The position numbers were made by a program, and so were the translations under genes. 36,731 bases of DNA, from positions 1-36,731 of the forward strand of contig JAEXAG010000007.1 in assembly GCA_023394655.1 (NCBI GenBank). Direction: 5' to 3'. The stretch comes from Pseudomonadota bacterium (GTDB lineage: Bacteria; Pseudomonadota; Gammaproteobacteria; Xanthomonadales; Xanthomonadaceae). The notes below the pieces were generated by a model. The model did no database searches and was not told the DNA's origin. It was given only the letters and a program-made list of their open reading frames with translations. Below, in pieces: positions 10,648-18,469 of the stretch (position 1 is its first letter; every line of letters starts with the position of its first letter).

Positions 10648-11393
10648 CCCCTGCCTCCGCGCCCGGCCTCGGCCAGGCACCAGATCGCCAGGCTCTCGAA
10701 GTCCGCGCTCGCCAGCGATTCCGGCCGATAGCGGCCGATCGGCGATTTCATCGCCAGCGCCTCGGGCACCGCGGCATCCTCGTGGACCGTGCGCGAAAGC
10801 CACTTGCGGCCCAGTCGGGTCGACCAGAGTTGCACGAGATCGCGCTGCAGCTGCACCGAAGGGTCGAACCCATTGGCGAGGAAGAAGGTCCGCTCCGGCG
10901 CCGGGCGCCGCCGTTGCAGCAGCACGTGGCAGGCCGGATCCGGATTGAGCACGCACAGGGGAATCACGTTCGGCGCATCACCCATCAATGCGGCCACATG
11001 GGCCGGGAGCCGCTGAGGCAGGTCGAACAGAACCCAGTCGAAGCGGCCGCTCAGCTCGTGGATGCGCTCCTGCCACAGGCCGGCATGATCGCGAAGGCGG
11101 GACTCCAGGATTTCCGGCCCGTCACCGGGGACCTGCCCGTAAGGCAGCACCACGAGTCCTTCTTGCACGGCAAATGCCGCGCTGCGCCAGTCCGCACCCT
11201 GCAGATCCGCCTGTGCCCAGCCCGCGGCCTCATCTACCGGCATGTTGAAGTGCAGCCCCAGCATGTTTTCCGGACAGGCATCGACAAGCAGAACGCGCTC
11301 GCCCATCCGGTGCAGCGCGTCGCCGATGCCCGCCAGCAGGGTGGTGGTTCCCACCCCGCCGCGGATCCCGCGCATGGCCAGCACGCCACTCAT
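10644..11393 (-). CDS. bcsQ: Cellulose biosynthesis protein BcsQ (MinD/ParA-like ATPase)
   Basis: BcsQ is a cytoplasmic SIMIBI-class ATPase that, with BcsR, is needed for assembly of the cellulose synthase. At 249 residues it matches the E. coli protein closely in length and sequence pattern: a deviant Walker A (RGIRGGVGTTT, compared with QGVRGGVGTTT), VLLVDACPEN, FNMPVDEAAGWA, FDLPQR and the end motif PIGRYRPESLA. The signature lysine of canonical ParA (KGGxGKT) is replaced, as in known BcsQ proteins. The ATG overlaps the bcsR stop in an ATGA and the stop overlaps the bcsA start in the same way, so translation of R, Q and A is probably coupled. Confidence 0.93.
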   Translation of the reverse strand: MSGVLAMRGIRGGVGTTTLLAGIGDALHRMGERVLLVDACPENMLGLHFNMPVDEAAGWAQADLQGADWRSAAFAVQEGLVVLPYGQVPGDGPEILESRLRDHAGLWQERIHELSGRFDWVLFDLPQRLPAHVAALMGDAPNVIPLCVLNPDPACHVLLQRRRPAPERTFFLANGFDPSVQLQRDLVQLWSTRLGRKWLSRTVHEDAAVPEALAMKSPIGRYRPESLASADFESLAIWCLAEAGRGGRG

Positions 11394-11593
11394 CCGGCCG
11401 CCTCCCCCTTGCCCTGAGACAGTGATGCCAGTTCCGCCAGCAGCGGCCAGCGCTGGAGGGCTTTCTCGTTCTCCCTGCGCACGGCGAAATCCACATATGG
11501 CATGTCCGGCATGCCGAGGTGGTCGCGAAGGTGTTCGATGTCATCCTGCTCGAACTGGTGCAGGCGCGGCGTGGCTTTGTCCGGATGGTTCAT
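11390..11593 (-). CDS. bcsR: Cellulose biosynthesis protein BcsR (small regulatory subunit)
   Basis: This 67-residue cytoplasmic protein is recognised by an N-terminal FEQDDIEHLRDHLGMPDMPY segment, corresponding to the E. coli FQNDIVALKQAFSLPDIDY segment, and by the C-terminal ALQRWPLLAEL motif, corresponding to ALKRWPLLAEF. In enterobacteria BcsR forms a complex with BcsQ that binds BcsE and supports BcsA. It lies directly before bcsQ, as in E. coli, and shares ATGA overlaps with both bcsG and bcsQ. It is short, but position and motif agree, so the call is secure. Confidence 0.92.
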   Translation of the reverse strand: MNHPDKATPRLHQFEQDDIEHLRDHLGMPDMPYVDFAVRRENEKALQRWPLLAELASLSQGKGEAAG

Positions 11594-13218
11594 CGCCGAT
11601 CCTCCGGATACGGGGCCCAGGCACCACCCTGCAGGCGCAGCCAGTCGCGGCCGCCATAGTCCACCACCTGCGCGCCCTCGTTCTCCGAAACCTGCGGCGT
11701 CACCGGCAATCCGGGCAGCAGCTGTTCCCAGTCCGCCGGCTGAGGCGCGGTTTCACGGGCATTCAAGGCATAAGTGCGGGCGACCAGTTCGGAAATCGCC
11801 AGATAGCTGCTCGGTTCCACCACGTGTCGCGGACCGCCGATCGACGGCATGCCCATGCCGATCCACTTCACGCCCACGGGCACATGGGTGATCGACCAGC
11901 TCGGGATTTCGCGCATGCCCGGGATCTGCATGCGATCACCATGCAGGGCCGCGCCGTGCTCCGGCACCACCACCACCATCATCCGCCTGCCGCTCTTCTC
12001 CAGCGTATCCATGAACACCGCCAGGTCTTCCAGCACCATGCTGGCGCGCGCTTTGAATCCCGATGCCGCGGGTCGGCCATCGGCACCGATGATGCGGTTT
12101 CCGTCATGCAGGGAAATCGTGTTGTAGAACAGGGCCACCTGCGATGCCGGCGACGCCAGCCGCTGGTTCCACCAGCGCGACAGCACATCGCCATCCCGGC
12201 GCAACGGGGAACGGTCGAAAGCTTCGAACGCACGCGGCAGGGATTCGATCTCCATGGCGCGCGCGGCAAGCCCCCCGTAGCGCGAAAGATCGCCCATGAA
12301 GTCGTCGAAGTGGCCATCATGGTTCATTGCCAGCTGGCTTTCGAAGCCGAGCCGTTCGAGGTTCTGCATAAGATGGCACTGCGCCGGCACCGGGTCGAAC
12401 AACTGCACGTGCGATGTCTGGCCGCAGCTGGCCCGCAAGAGCCGGATCGCCGCCGGTCCGCTGTAGGCCGTGGCCGAATTGAAGTTGTCGAACACCACGT
12501 CCATGCCGTCAAACAGGCGGTTGCGGCGCATGCCGACTTCATCCAGGTCGCTCCACGCCAGCGAGCAGATGTTGAGCACGAGCACGTCGAACGGCGGTGC
12601 CGACGCCGGTGCCGGAAAGCGCGTCTGCAATCCGGCCTGCTGTTGGAAGAACCCGGCAAGGTAGGCATCGAGCGTGGCGCCATCGACCGGGCCGGTGACG
12701 GGTGCGGTCCCGTCCGCTGGCTGCACAGCCGCCGCCACCGGGCCGCCCTGACCAACGATGAGGCCTGCGGGCCATGGCATCGCCAGCATACCGGCCAGCA
12801 GCATGCCGGTCACGCTCAGCGTGGTGAAGCGGATCCACGGCCGTGCCAGCCAGTAGATCAGGAGCAGCAACGAGAGCACCATCACCATCGGCACGTTGAT
12901 GAAACGGCCGACCAGTTCCACCATGTAGGTCCACGAAAAATCCAGCACCCCCGGCTGGGCGAGCAGGCGATTGAACGGCGGCCACCACGTGTCCTGATAG
13001 TAGAGCGCGATGCCGAGCGGGATGGCGATCAGCGTTCGCGCCACTTTCGCCCACCGCCAGCGCAGAGGCAGCAGCAGGAAGCCCAGGAACAGCAGGTTGG
13101 GCAGGATCTTGAGATCCAGCGCACCCATCCACGCCAGTATCAGCTTGGAAAGGAAGTACAGGTTCCAGACGCCCAGCTCCGACCATGCGTAGATCGGCAA
13201 ACGGCTGCGCTCGCTCAT
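11590..13218 (-). CDS. bcsG: Cellulose phosphoethanolamine transferase BcsG
   Basis: BcsG transfers phosphoethanolamine from phosphatidylethanolamine to glucose units of nascent cellulose on the periplasmic face. The 542-residue protein begins with about five membrane helices (about 17-32, 38-52, 61-74, 108-125, 131-147), followed by a linker and a periplasmic alkaline-phosphatase-fold domain. Active-site features map onto E. coli BcsG: NICSL with Cys218 (Cys243 in E. coli), AYSGP with the predicted nucleophile Ser253 (Ser278, same 35-residue spacing), RASCGQTSH, and PEHGAAL with Glu420-His421 (Glu442-His443). The ATG at 13218 overlaps the bcsF stop as ATGA. Every known catalytic residue is kept, so the enzyme should be active. 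Confidence 0.95.
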   Translation of the reverse strand: MSERSRLPIYAWSELGVWNLYFLSKLILAWMGALDLKILPNLLFLGFLLLPLRWRWAKVARTLIAIPLGIALYYQDTWWPPFNRLLAQPGVLDFSWTYMVELVGRFINVPMVMVLSLLLLIYWLARPWIRFTTLSVTGMLLAGMLAMPWPAGLIVGQGGPVAAAVQPADGTAPVTGPVDGATLDAYLAGFFQQQAGLQTRFPAPASAPPFDVLVLNICSLAWSDLDEVGMRRNRLFDGMDVVFDNFNSATAYSGPAAIRLLRASCGQTSHVQLFDPVPAQCHLMQNLERLGFESQLAMNHDGHFDDFMGDLSRYGGLAARAMEIESLPRAFEAFDRSPLRRDGDVLSRWWNQRLASPASQVALFYNTISLHDGNRIIGADGRPAASGFKARASMVLEDLAVFMDTLEKSGRRMMVVVVPEHGAALHGDRMQIPGMREIPSWSITHVPVGVKWIGMGMPSIGGPRHVVEPSSYLAISELVARTYALNARETAPQPADWEQLLPGLPVTPQVSENEGAQVVDYGGRDWLRLQGGAWAPYPEDRR

Positions 13219-13388
13219 CGCGGCCCTCCCTTGCGTCGGCGCACCGGCAGGCGGATGAGGAAACGCGGCGGACGCAAGGCCACCAGCCTTTGCCACCACT
13301 GACGGTGGAGAAGCGCCAGCGCGATGCCCAGCGGCACCATCACCAACGCACATGCCAGCACCAGACTGGTGAACTGCTGATCGTTCAT
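13215..13388 (-). CDS. bcsF: Cellulose biosynthesis protein BcsF (small membrane protein)
   Basis: This 57-residue protein consists of one N-terminal membrane helix (LVLACALVMVPLGIALALL) and a basic cytoplasmic tail (RFLIRLPVRRRKGG), the layout of E. coli BcsF, where the helix has the related pattern VVCALIFFPLGYLA. BcsF links c-di-GMP-sensing BcsE to BcsG at the membrane. The gene sits between bcsE and bcsG exactly as in enterobacteria and has ATGA overlaps at both ends. The small size makes it easy to miss in automated annotation; sequence and position together support the call. Confidence 0.9.
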   Translation of the reverse strand: MNDQQFTSLVLACALVMVPLGIALALLHRQWWQRLVALRPPRFLIRLPVRRRKGGPR

Positions 13389-14920
13389 TGTCGCAGCCCA
13401 AGATCGATGCGGACCGGGACCTGCGGCGAATGGCCTCCGGCCACCTCGCCCGTCTCCTCCATCATCCCCCCCGGCGGGTTCGCCGATGGCGGCTGCTCCT
13501 CGAGCACGTCGTCGATCATCTCCCCCACGTCGAACTCGTTGAGCCGCTGGTAACCTTCGAACATTTCGCGCCAAGGCAGGTGGAACATGTTGCCCAGCGC
13601 CTGCTCGATGCCATCGGCACGGCAGGCGAAAAGGAACAGCCGCACCTCGCGCCGGTAGGCACAGGCGAGATCGCCGCGGCGGCGGATGCGGCATTGACGC
13701 AGGGCCTGCTCCGGCCGCACGCCGGCCACCAACGGCAAGGAAAGCACGATGTTCTCCGCCCCCTTCCCCTGCTCGCGCAGCAGGCCCAGCACCAGCCGGC
13801 GGAATTGGCGGGCGGAGACCACGCCCCCCATGTCCGGCGGATGACGCAAGGCAATGCGGGATTTGAGGTCGGCCGGCAGGGTGCCGGCCCACGCCTGCCC
13901 CTGGATCGGCTGCAGAAGGGTGAGGAAGCGCGAAAGTGGCGTATTGGCCGGAACGATCAGGTTGGCGCCGCAGTCCAGCAGCAACTGTTCGTCGACGTAG
14001 CGCAGGCTGGGCGAGAGTTCCCGCACCACCAGTTTCAGCAACGGACCGCGCTCCCGGCGCAGGCGGAACAGCACGCAGGCCAGTTCGTCCACATCGGTGT
14101 TGCGGGCCAGCGCGAACATCACGGTGGCCGCCGTCGCCTGCAGCGCACGGGCCATCAGGGTCGAACGGTTGTCGTACAGATGCCAGGAGGCCGAGAGCGG
14201 CGGCGCGCCGTCGATCACGGCGCCCTCGCCGAGAAACAGGAAGCGATCACTGCTGTCGGTGGGCAGCCTCTCGTCACCGATCTCGCCTTCGACGCACCGC
14301 AGCGCGCCTTCGTGCCACTCGACGGCATGTTCGCGATGCGCCACAACGCCGATCTCGCTGGACCAGTAATGGATGAGGTACTGCAGCCAACCGCGATGCG
14401 GGAACAACTGCGCGACGCCTGCGACGCTCCGATTGAGCGGCTGAAGCCGCGGCGTCAAGGTGGCCACTTCGCCGTGGCAAAGCAGGACGACGGTGCAGGC
14501 GTTCGAATCGGCCCAGCCACCGAGCCGCCGGCACCATTTCGACAGCGCGGCATCCCCGGCAACGCCCGCCAGCTCCGCAGGGAACTGCACCAGGCAAAAC
14601 CGGGTATCCCGAGCCGCGGCCCGCGCCAACTCGGCGGCAAGGTCATGGAATGCGGCCTCGGCGCGGATGGTCGGCACGCGGTAGGGGCTGCAGGCCAGCG
14701 GACCCTCGTCCGGTGCAAGGGCATCGAGCATGGGCTGCGGCGAGCGGCCAAGCGAAACCACCACCGCATGCGCCACGCCGGTCGCGGACGCGAGCAATCG
14801 GCTGCCGAGGGCATCGGCACTGTCGACGCCGTCGCAGGCCAGCCAGTACAGCCCGCCCTCGCGCAGCCGCAAGGATTCGGCCGGCAGTCCGTCGATCGGA
14901 ACCCCAAGCAACGAGCTCAT
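13385..14920 (-). CDS. bcsE: c-di-GMP-binding cellulose biosynthesis protein BcsE
   Basis: BcsE (511 residues, E. coli 523) is a cytoplasmic regulator that binds c-di-GMP through its GIL domain and recruits BcsRQ, BcsF and BcsA. The N-terminus (GGLYWLACDGVDSADALGS...AHAVVVSLG) resembles the start of E. coli BcsE, and an RRRGDLA segment at about 413-419 supplies the RxxD c-di-GMP motif (Arg414, Asp417; Arg415/Asp418 in E. coli). The tail is acidic and proline-rich. The ATG at 14920 is preferred to an in-frame TTG at 15001, whose extra 27 residues show no family resemblance. It is the first gene of the bcs operon and diverges from pyrF. I found no convincing promoter in the 167 bases upstream. 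Confidence 0.92.
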   Translation of the reverse strand: MSSLLGVPIDGLPAESLRLREGGLYWLACDGVDSADALGSRLLASATGVAHAVVVSLGRSPQPMLDALAPDEGPLACSPYRVPTIRAEAAFHDLAAELARAAARDTRFCLVQFPAELAGVAGDAALSKWCRRLGGWADSNACTVVLLCHGEVATLTPRLQPLNRSVAGVAQLFPHRGWLQYLIHYWSSEIGVVAHREHAVEWHEGALRCVEGEIGDERLPTDSSDRFLFLGEGAVIDGAPPLSASWHLYDNRSTLMARALQATAATVMFALARNTDVDELACVLFRLRRERGPLLKLVVRELSPSLRYVDEQLLLDCGANLIVPANTPLSRFLTLLQPIQGQAWAGTLPADLKSRIALRHPPDMGGVVSARQFRRLVLGLLREQGKGAENIVLSLPLVAGVRPEQALRQCRIRRRGDLACAYRREVRLFLFACRADGIEQALGNMFHLPWREMFEGYQRLNEFDVGEMIDDVLEEQPPSANPPGGMMEETGEVAGGHSPQVPVRIDLGLRQ

Positions 14921-15056
14921 CGCGCAGTACCGTCGCCTTTTCCGGGCTCGTGCCGCATCCCCTGTCTCCCATCCTTTGTTGACGGATGCAGTATGTCCCA
15001 AGCCGCCTCAACTTTGCGCTGACACACTCCGGAAGCGCCAGCGCGCCCCCGGCTGG

Positions 15057-15062
15057 CACAAT
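15057..15062 (+). promoter_or_regulatory. Possible -10 box of pyrF
   Basis: CACAAT lies in the context TGGCACAATGGG, 26 bases before the pyrF ATG. No -35 match is seen. The same xACAATG pattern precedes several other genes in this window. Support is by position and recurrence only. Confidence 0.3.
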
Positions 15063-15087
15063 GGGCGATCCCCGACCGGAACCCGCC

Positions 15088-15903
15088 ATGTCCTTCATCG
15101 ACAAACTCCGCAGCCGCTGGCGCGAGGCCGACACCCTGCTCTGCGTCGGCCTGGACCCGGACCCGGCCAAATTCCCCGATCGCTTCGTGGATGACGGCGA
15201 TGCGCTGTTCGCCTTCTGCCGCGACATCGCCGACGCCACCGCCGAGTTCGCCTGCGCCTTCAAGCCGCAGATCGCCTACTTCGCCGCCCACAACGACGGC
15301 GAGGCGCAGTTGCAGCGGCTGCTCGCGCACATCGCCGGCGCGCACCCGGACATCCCGGTGATCCTGGACGCCAAGCGCGGCGACATCGGCAGCACCGCGG
15401 AGCAGTATGCGACGGAAGCCTTCGACCGCTTCGGCGCCGATGCGGTCACGCTGAACCCGTACATGGGCCGCGATTCCGCCGCCCCGTTCCTGCAGCGCAA
15501 CGACCGCGGCTGCGTGTTCCTCTGCCACACCAGCAACCCCGGCGCGCGCGACTTCCAGGAACTGCGGGTCGATGGCGTGCCGCTGTACCAGCACATCGCC
15601 CGCACGATTGCGGCCGAGTGGAACGCCGACGGCAACTGCGCGCTGGTGGTCGGCGCGACCTTTCCGGAGGAGCTGAAGGTGATTCGCGGGATCGTGGGCG
15701 ACATGCCGCTCTTGATCCCCGGCGTGGGCGCGCAGGGCGGCGATGTCGAAGCCGTGGTGAAGAACGGCAGGACCACCGACGGCACCGGACTGATGATCAA
15801 TTCCTCGCGCGGGATCCTCTACGCCAGCCGCGGCGAGGGTTACGCCGAAGCCGCGACGGATGCGGCGCGCGAGTTGCGGGATGCGATCAATCGGTACCGT
15901 TGA
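15088..15903 (+). CDS. pyrF: Orotidine 5'-phosphate decarboxylase PyrF (type 2 family)
   Basis: PyrF decarboxylates OMP to UMP, the last step of de novo pyrimidine synthesis. At 271 residues it is the longer type 2 form, in contrast to the ~245-residue enterobacterial form. The N-terminus carries LLCVGLDPDPAKFP, and the catalytic Asp-Lys-Asp array is in VILDAKRGDIGST (Asp94, Lys96, Asp99). TLNPYMGRDSAAPF, FLCHTSNPGARDFQ and the phosphate-binding LIPGVGAQGGD complete the TIM barrel. The ATG at 15088 is chosen because MSFIDKLRSRW is the usual type 2 start. In-frame upstream ATG 15061 falls on the probable -10 box. The gene converges on the DUF3667 gene with only 15 bases between stops. Confidence 0.95.
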   Translation: MSFIDKLRSRWREADTLLCVGLDPDPAKFPDRFVDDGDALFAFCRDIADATAEFACAFKPQIAYFAAHNDGEAQLQRLLAHIAGAHPDIPVILDAKRGDIGSTAEQYATEAFDRFGADAVTLNPYMGRDSAAPFLQRNDRGCVFLCHTSNPGARDFQELRVDGVPLYQHIARTIAAEWNADGNCALVVGATFPEELKVIRGIVGDMPLLIPGVGAQGGDVEAVVKNGRTTDGTGLMINSSRGILYASRGEGYAEAATDAARELRDAINRYR

Positions 15904-15918
15904 TGATCGGTCGTGGGA

Positions 15919-16662
15919 TCAGGCGATCAACGCACCAACCAGCGACTCGGCAGTACGCAAGATCACGGACTGGCCAACGATGAACATCAGGTGGGCCAGG
16001 AATCCGCGCAGGAGGATGTTCCACCACGGTGCCTCCCGGAAAAATTGCATCAAGCTGACGATGGCATAGCTCATCGTGCCGAATCCGCCGATCAACTGCA
16101 CGACCAGCAAGGGCAGCCAGCCCTGGAACAACTGAACGACCGACCAGATGACGAAACCCTGCGACGTCAAATAGGCCAGGATCGCGAGCCACTCGGGATA
16201 GTTGACCGTTTTGAACCGTCGAAATGCGATTTTGAAGAACAGCGCTTCCATCGGAATCAAGAGCACGGTAAAGAGTGCCAGGTGCTCATTCACCCACTTG
16301 TTGACTGAGATTGCACCGGGACTCGCATTGCTGGCGGGCGGATCGAGGGGAGGCGCTCCCGTAACGTAGCTGGTCAAGAGCAGGATCACCGCCGACATGA
16401 TCATCAACAGTGGCAATGGCTTGACGATGCCTTCGCGCTGTCCGTCGATGTAGGAGCGCAACAACTTTCCCGGGCGCACAATCAGCCGTTTCAGCGTATG
16501 CAGCAGGCCCCGATCCATGTTCAGCACGTCATGCTGGAACTGGTCCCGCATGAAACCCCAATCGATGCGACGCGCCGGCGTCGGCTGCCCGCAGGCGGGG
16601 CAGAACTTCTGCGCCTCGCCGTCGATGGTGCGCGCGCAGTTGGCGCAGGCGGTGGCGTCCAT
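15919..16662 (-). CDS. DUF3667-family zinc-ribbon membrane protein
   Basis: The 247-residue product begins with a double-CxxC zinc ribbon (CANC at 6-9 and CPACGQ at 21-26), followed by a basic linker and an amphipathic segment (LNMDRGLLHTLKRLIVRPG) that is typical of DUF3667. Four or so membrane helices follow (LPLLMIMSAVILLLTSYV, ALFTVLLIPMEALFF, WLAILAYLTSQGFVIWSVV, LLVVQLIGGFGTMSYAIV). The biochemical role of the family is unknown. The gene starts 1 base after the upstream glycosyltransferase stop, so the two are probably cotranscribed. By hand count the body (15961-16560) is about 57% G+C, whereas the N-terminal ribbon region (16561-16620) is about 77% and neighbouring genes about 70%; the gene may therefore be a recombination mosaic. 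Confidence 0.8.
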   Translation of the reverse strand: MDATACANCARTIDGEAQKFCPACGQPTPARRIDWGFMRDQFQHDVLNMDRGLLHTLKRLIVRPGKLLRSYIDGQREGIVKPLPLLMIMSAVILLLTSYVTGAPPLDPPASNASPGAISVNKWVNEHLALFTVLLIPMEALFFKIAFRRFKTVNYPEWLAILAYLTSQGFVIWSVVQLFQGWLPLLVVQLIGGFGTMSYAIVSLMQFFREAPWWNILLRGFLAHLMFIVGQSVILRTAESLVGALIA

Positions 16663-16663
16663 G

Positions 16664-17515
16664 TCAGCGTTCCCTTCGGGCGATCTTCCTCGCCATTCTC
16701 GCCGATGCCGCGAACAGGAAGCGCATCCAGATCATCGCGAACACCGCCGTCCGCGTGGCGATGCCATGCCGATCCGAATCGAACTTGCGGAAGTAGCGCC
16801 AGAAGCCGCGGTGCTTGTGCCACTCCACGAACAACGGCCGCGAACGCGAAGACACGCCGCGCACATGGGTGACGACGACATCGTTGGCACAGGCCACCAC
16901 CGCGCCGGACTCGCGCACGCGCCGGCACAGGTCGAGATCCTCGGCATGCAGGCGATAGCCCGCATCGAAGCCGCCGACGCGCGCGAACAGCTCGCGCGGC
17001 AGCAGCATCAGCGCGCCGGAAATCGCATCCACCCGCTGCAATGCGCTCCCGTCGCGGGCGACCGACAGATCGCGACGCGAGGGCGCACGCAGCATCGCGG
17101 CGAAATCGGGGTCGCGGCGGCGGGCGGCCGTGTCGTGCACGCCATCCTCGCCGACCAGATCGGCGCCGACCAACCCGCCCGCGAGACTGGCCGCGTGCTC
17201 GCGCAGGCGCAGCAGGGTGTCGGTTTCGATGAAGCCATCGGGATTGACGAAGGCCAGCCACGGCGCAGCGCCCTCGGCTGCACCCTGGTTGCAAGCCACC
17301 GCGAAGCCGGGGTTGTCGGGGTTGGCGATGAAGCGCAGGCGCGGATCCTCCAGCGCGTGTCGTTGCACGATCTGCATGGTGTCGTCGCCGGAGGCGTTGT
17401 CGACCACCCGGATCGCCTCGACACCCTCAGCCGCGCGCAGGCGCCGCAGGCAGGCATCGATGGTGGCCGCGCTGTCATGGGTCACCACCACCGCGGCGAT
17501 GCCTCCGGGGTTCAT
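16664..17515 (-). CDS. Glycosyltransferase family 2 protein (rhamnosyltransferase-like)
   Basis: This 283-residue GT-A glycosyltransferase has the usual opening strand AVVVTHDSAATIDACL, the nucleotide-binding VVDNASGDDT, the NPDNPGFAVACNQG segment common in WbbL/rhamnosyl-type enzymes, a metal-binding FVNPDG in place of the DxD, and the catalytic-side GGFDAGYRLHAEDLDLCRR with HAEDLD. A C-terminal basic amphipathic segment (FLFAASARMARKIARR) may attach to the membrane. The donor sugar cannot be read from sequence. The ATG overlaps the stop of the preceding glycosyltransferase gene in an ATGA, and the DUF3667 gene follows after 1 base, so the three form one unit, presumably for cell-surface glycan synthesis. 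Confidence 0.85.
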   Translation of the reverse strand: MNPGGIAAVVVTHDSAATIDACLRRLRAAEGVEAIRVVDNASGDDTMQIVQRHALEDPRLRFIANPDNPGFAVACNQGAAEGAAPWLAFVNPDGFIETDTLLRLREHAASLAGGLVGADLVGEDGVHDTAARRRDPDFAAMLRAPSRRDLSVARDGSALQRVDAISGALMLLPRELFARVGGFDAGYRLHAEDLDLCRRVRESGAVVACANDVVVTHVRGVSSRSRPLFVEWHKHRGFWRYFRKFDSDRHGIATRTAVFAMIWMRFLFAASARMARKIARRER

Positions 17516-18351
17516 GCGAACAGATCGTCCTGCGGCGATTCGCCATCCGCCTGTTGGTAGCGTGCCTGCAACTGCGCGCGGACTTCGTGCAGCGGATCTT
17601 CCATCAGGAAGCGGGTCAGCCGCGGCCGGTAATCCGGCCAGCGCACCGCCATCACCTCGATGTCCTCTTCGCCGTGATCCGATTCACGGTCGCGGGCGAC
17701 GAAGGCGGTTTCGCACAGCACGTTGCGCCAGCCCATCGCCGCCAGCCGCAGCGAGTAATCCGCCAGCGCCGACGACCAGCTTTCGAAGCTCTCGCCATCG
17801 AGCGCACCACTGCGGATGCGCGGGGCGCCACGCAACAGCACGGCATGGGTGCCGGCGGTCGGCAGTTCGTGATGGAGGGGCGGCATCCGCGCGCAGGCGG
17901 CGGCCATGCGCTGCATGTCCGCGGGCTCGGGCTGCACTTCGCCCAGCCGCGGCCACGAAGCGCACTCGCCGGCATTGCTCCAGGGCGTGGCGGTGGCGAT
18001 GGTCGGATCCCGCTGCAGGCAGGCGGCGAGTTGCTGCAGCCAACCCGGCGCGGGACGGACATCGGGCGCGAGCACGGCGATGTCGATGCCACCGCAGGCA
18101 TGGATGCCCTCGGCCAGATGCCGGGCCTCGCCCACCGGCTGCCGGCGACGGGTGTATTCGGCTTCGAGCGGGGTGGATTCCAGCCAGCGCTCGATGATCG
18201 CGATCCCGCGCGGCCCGGCCTGCGCATCGTCGAGCAGCCAGACCCGGGTGCCCGCCGGCGTGGCGCGATCGAGCGCCGCCAGGCAGGCATCCAGCGCGGC
18301 GTCATCGGTACCGATGGGCAACAGGACGACGGGCAGGGGTTCGGCGGTCAT
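17512..18351 (-). CDS. GT2-like glycosyltransferase family protein, divergent
   Basis: The 279-residue protein has a recognisable GT-A first half: an opening strand PVVLLPIGTDDAALDACLAAL, a WLLDDAQAGPRG segment in the UDP-binding position, and IAVLAPDVRPAPGWLQQLAA, which parallels the NNDxxPxPGWL element of family 2 enzymes. The second half (DPTIATATPWSNAGECASWPR; later HGEEDIEVMAVRWPDYRPRL) is less standard, and I see no clear ED catalytic-base motif. It might be an accessory partner of the adjacent GT2 enzyme rather than an independent transferase. It is first in a three-gene unit, with a TAAAGT -10-like box 27 bases upstream of its ATG. Confidence 0.7.
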   Translation of the reverse strand: MTAEPLPVVLLPIGTDDAALDACLAALDRATPAGTRVWLLDDAQAGPRGIAIIERWLESTPLEAEYTRRRQPVGEARHLAEGIHACGGIDIAVLAPDVRPAPGWLQQLAACLQRDPTIATATPWSNAGECASWPRLGEVQPEPADMQRMAAACARMPPLHHELPTAGTHAVLLRGAPRIRSGALDGESFESWSSALADYSLRLAAMGWRNVLCETAFVARDRESDHGEEDIEVMAVRWPDYRPRLTRFLMEDPLHEVRAQLQARYQQADGESPQDDLFA

Positions 18352-18378
18352 GGAAGCGCGATGCGGAAGGTTCCCGGC

Positions 18379-18384
18379 ACTTTA
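18379..18384 (-). promoter_or_regulatory. Possible -10 box for the glycosyltransferase/DUF3667 unit
   Basis: On the minus strand this reads TAAAGT, in the context TTGCTAAAGTGCC, 27 bases upstream of the ATG at 18351. It fits the TANNNT pattern. No -35 match is seen at the expected distance. Confidence 0.35.
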
Positions 18385-18469
18385 GCAAGCCGCGCGGGCA
18401 GCGACGACACGCGCCGAAACCCGCAGAAGCTCCGCCCAGGCCCGCTGCAGCGAGGCAGCCCGCGCCCGG

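Noticed and set aside
935..14920. A bcsD gene or a crystalline-cellulose (type I) operon
   Set aside because: No frame in the cluster resembles BcsD; the accessory genes E, F, G, R and Q mark the E. coli-like type.
14921..15087. Sigma-70 promoter for the bcs operon in the bcsE-pyrF gap
   Set aside because: TTGAGG and CATACT-like elements are visible on the minus strand but at wrong spacing; a TTGACG on the plus strand has no matching -10. I could not support a specific site.
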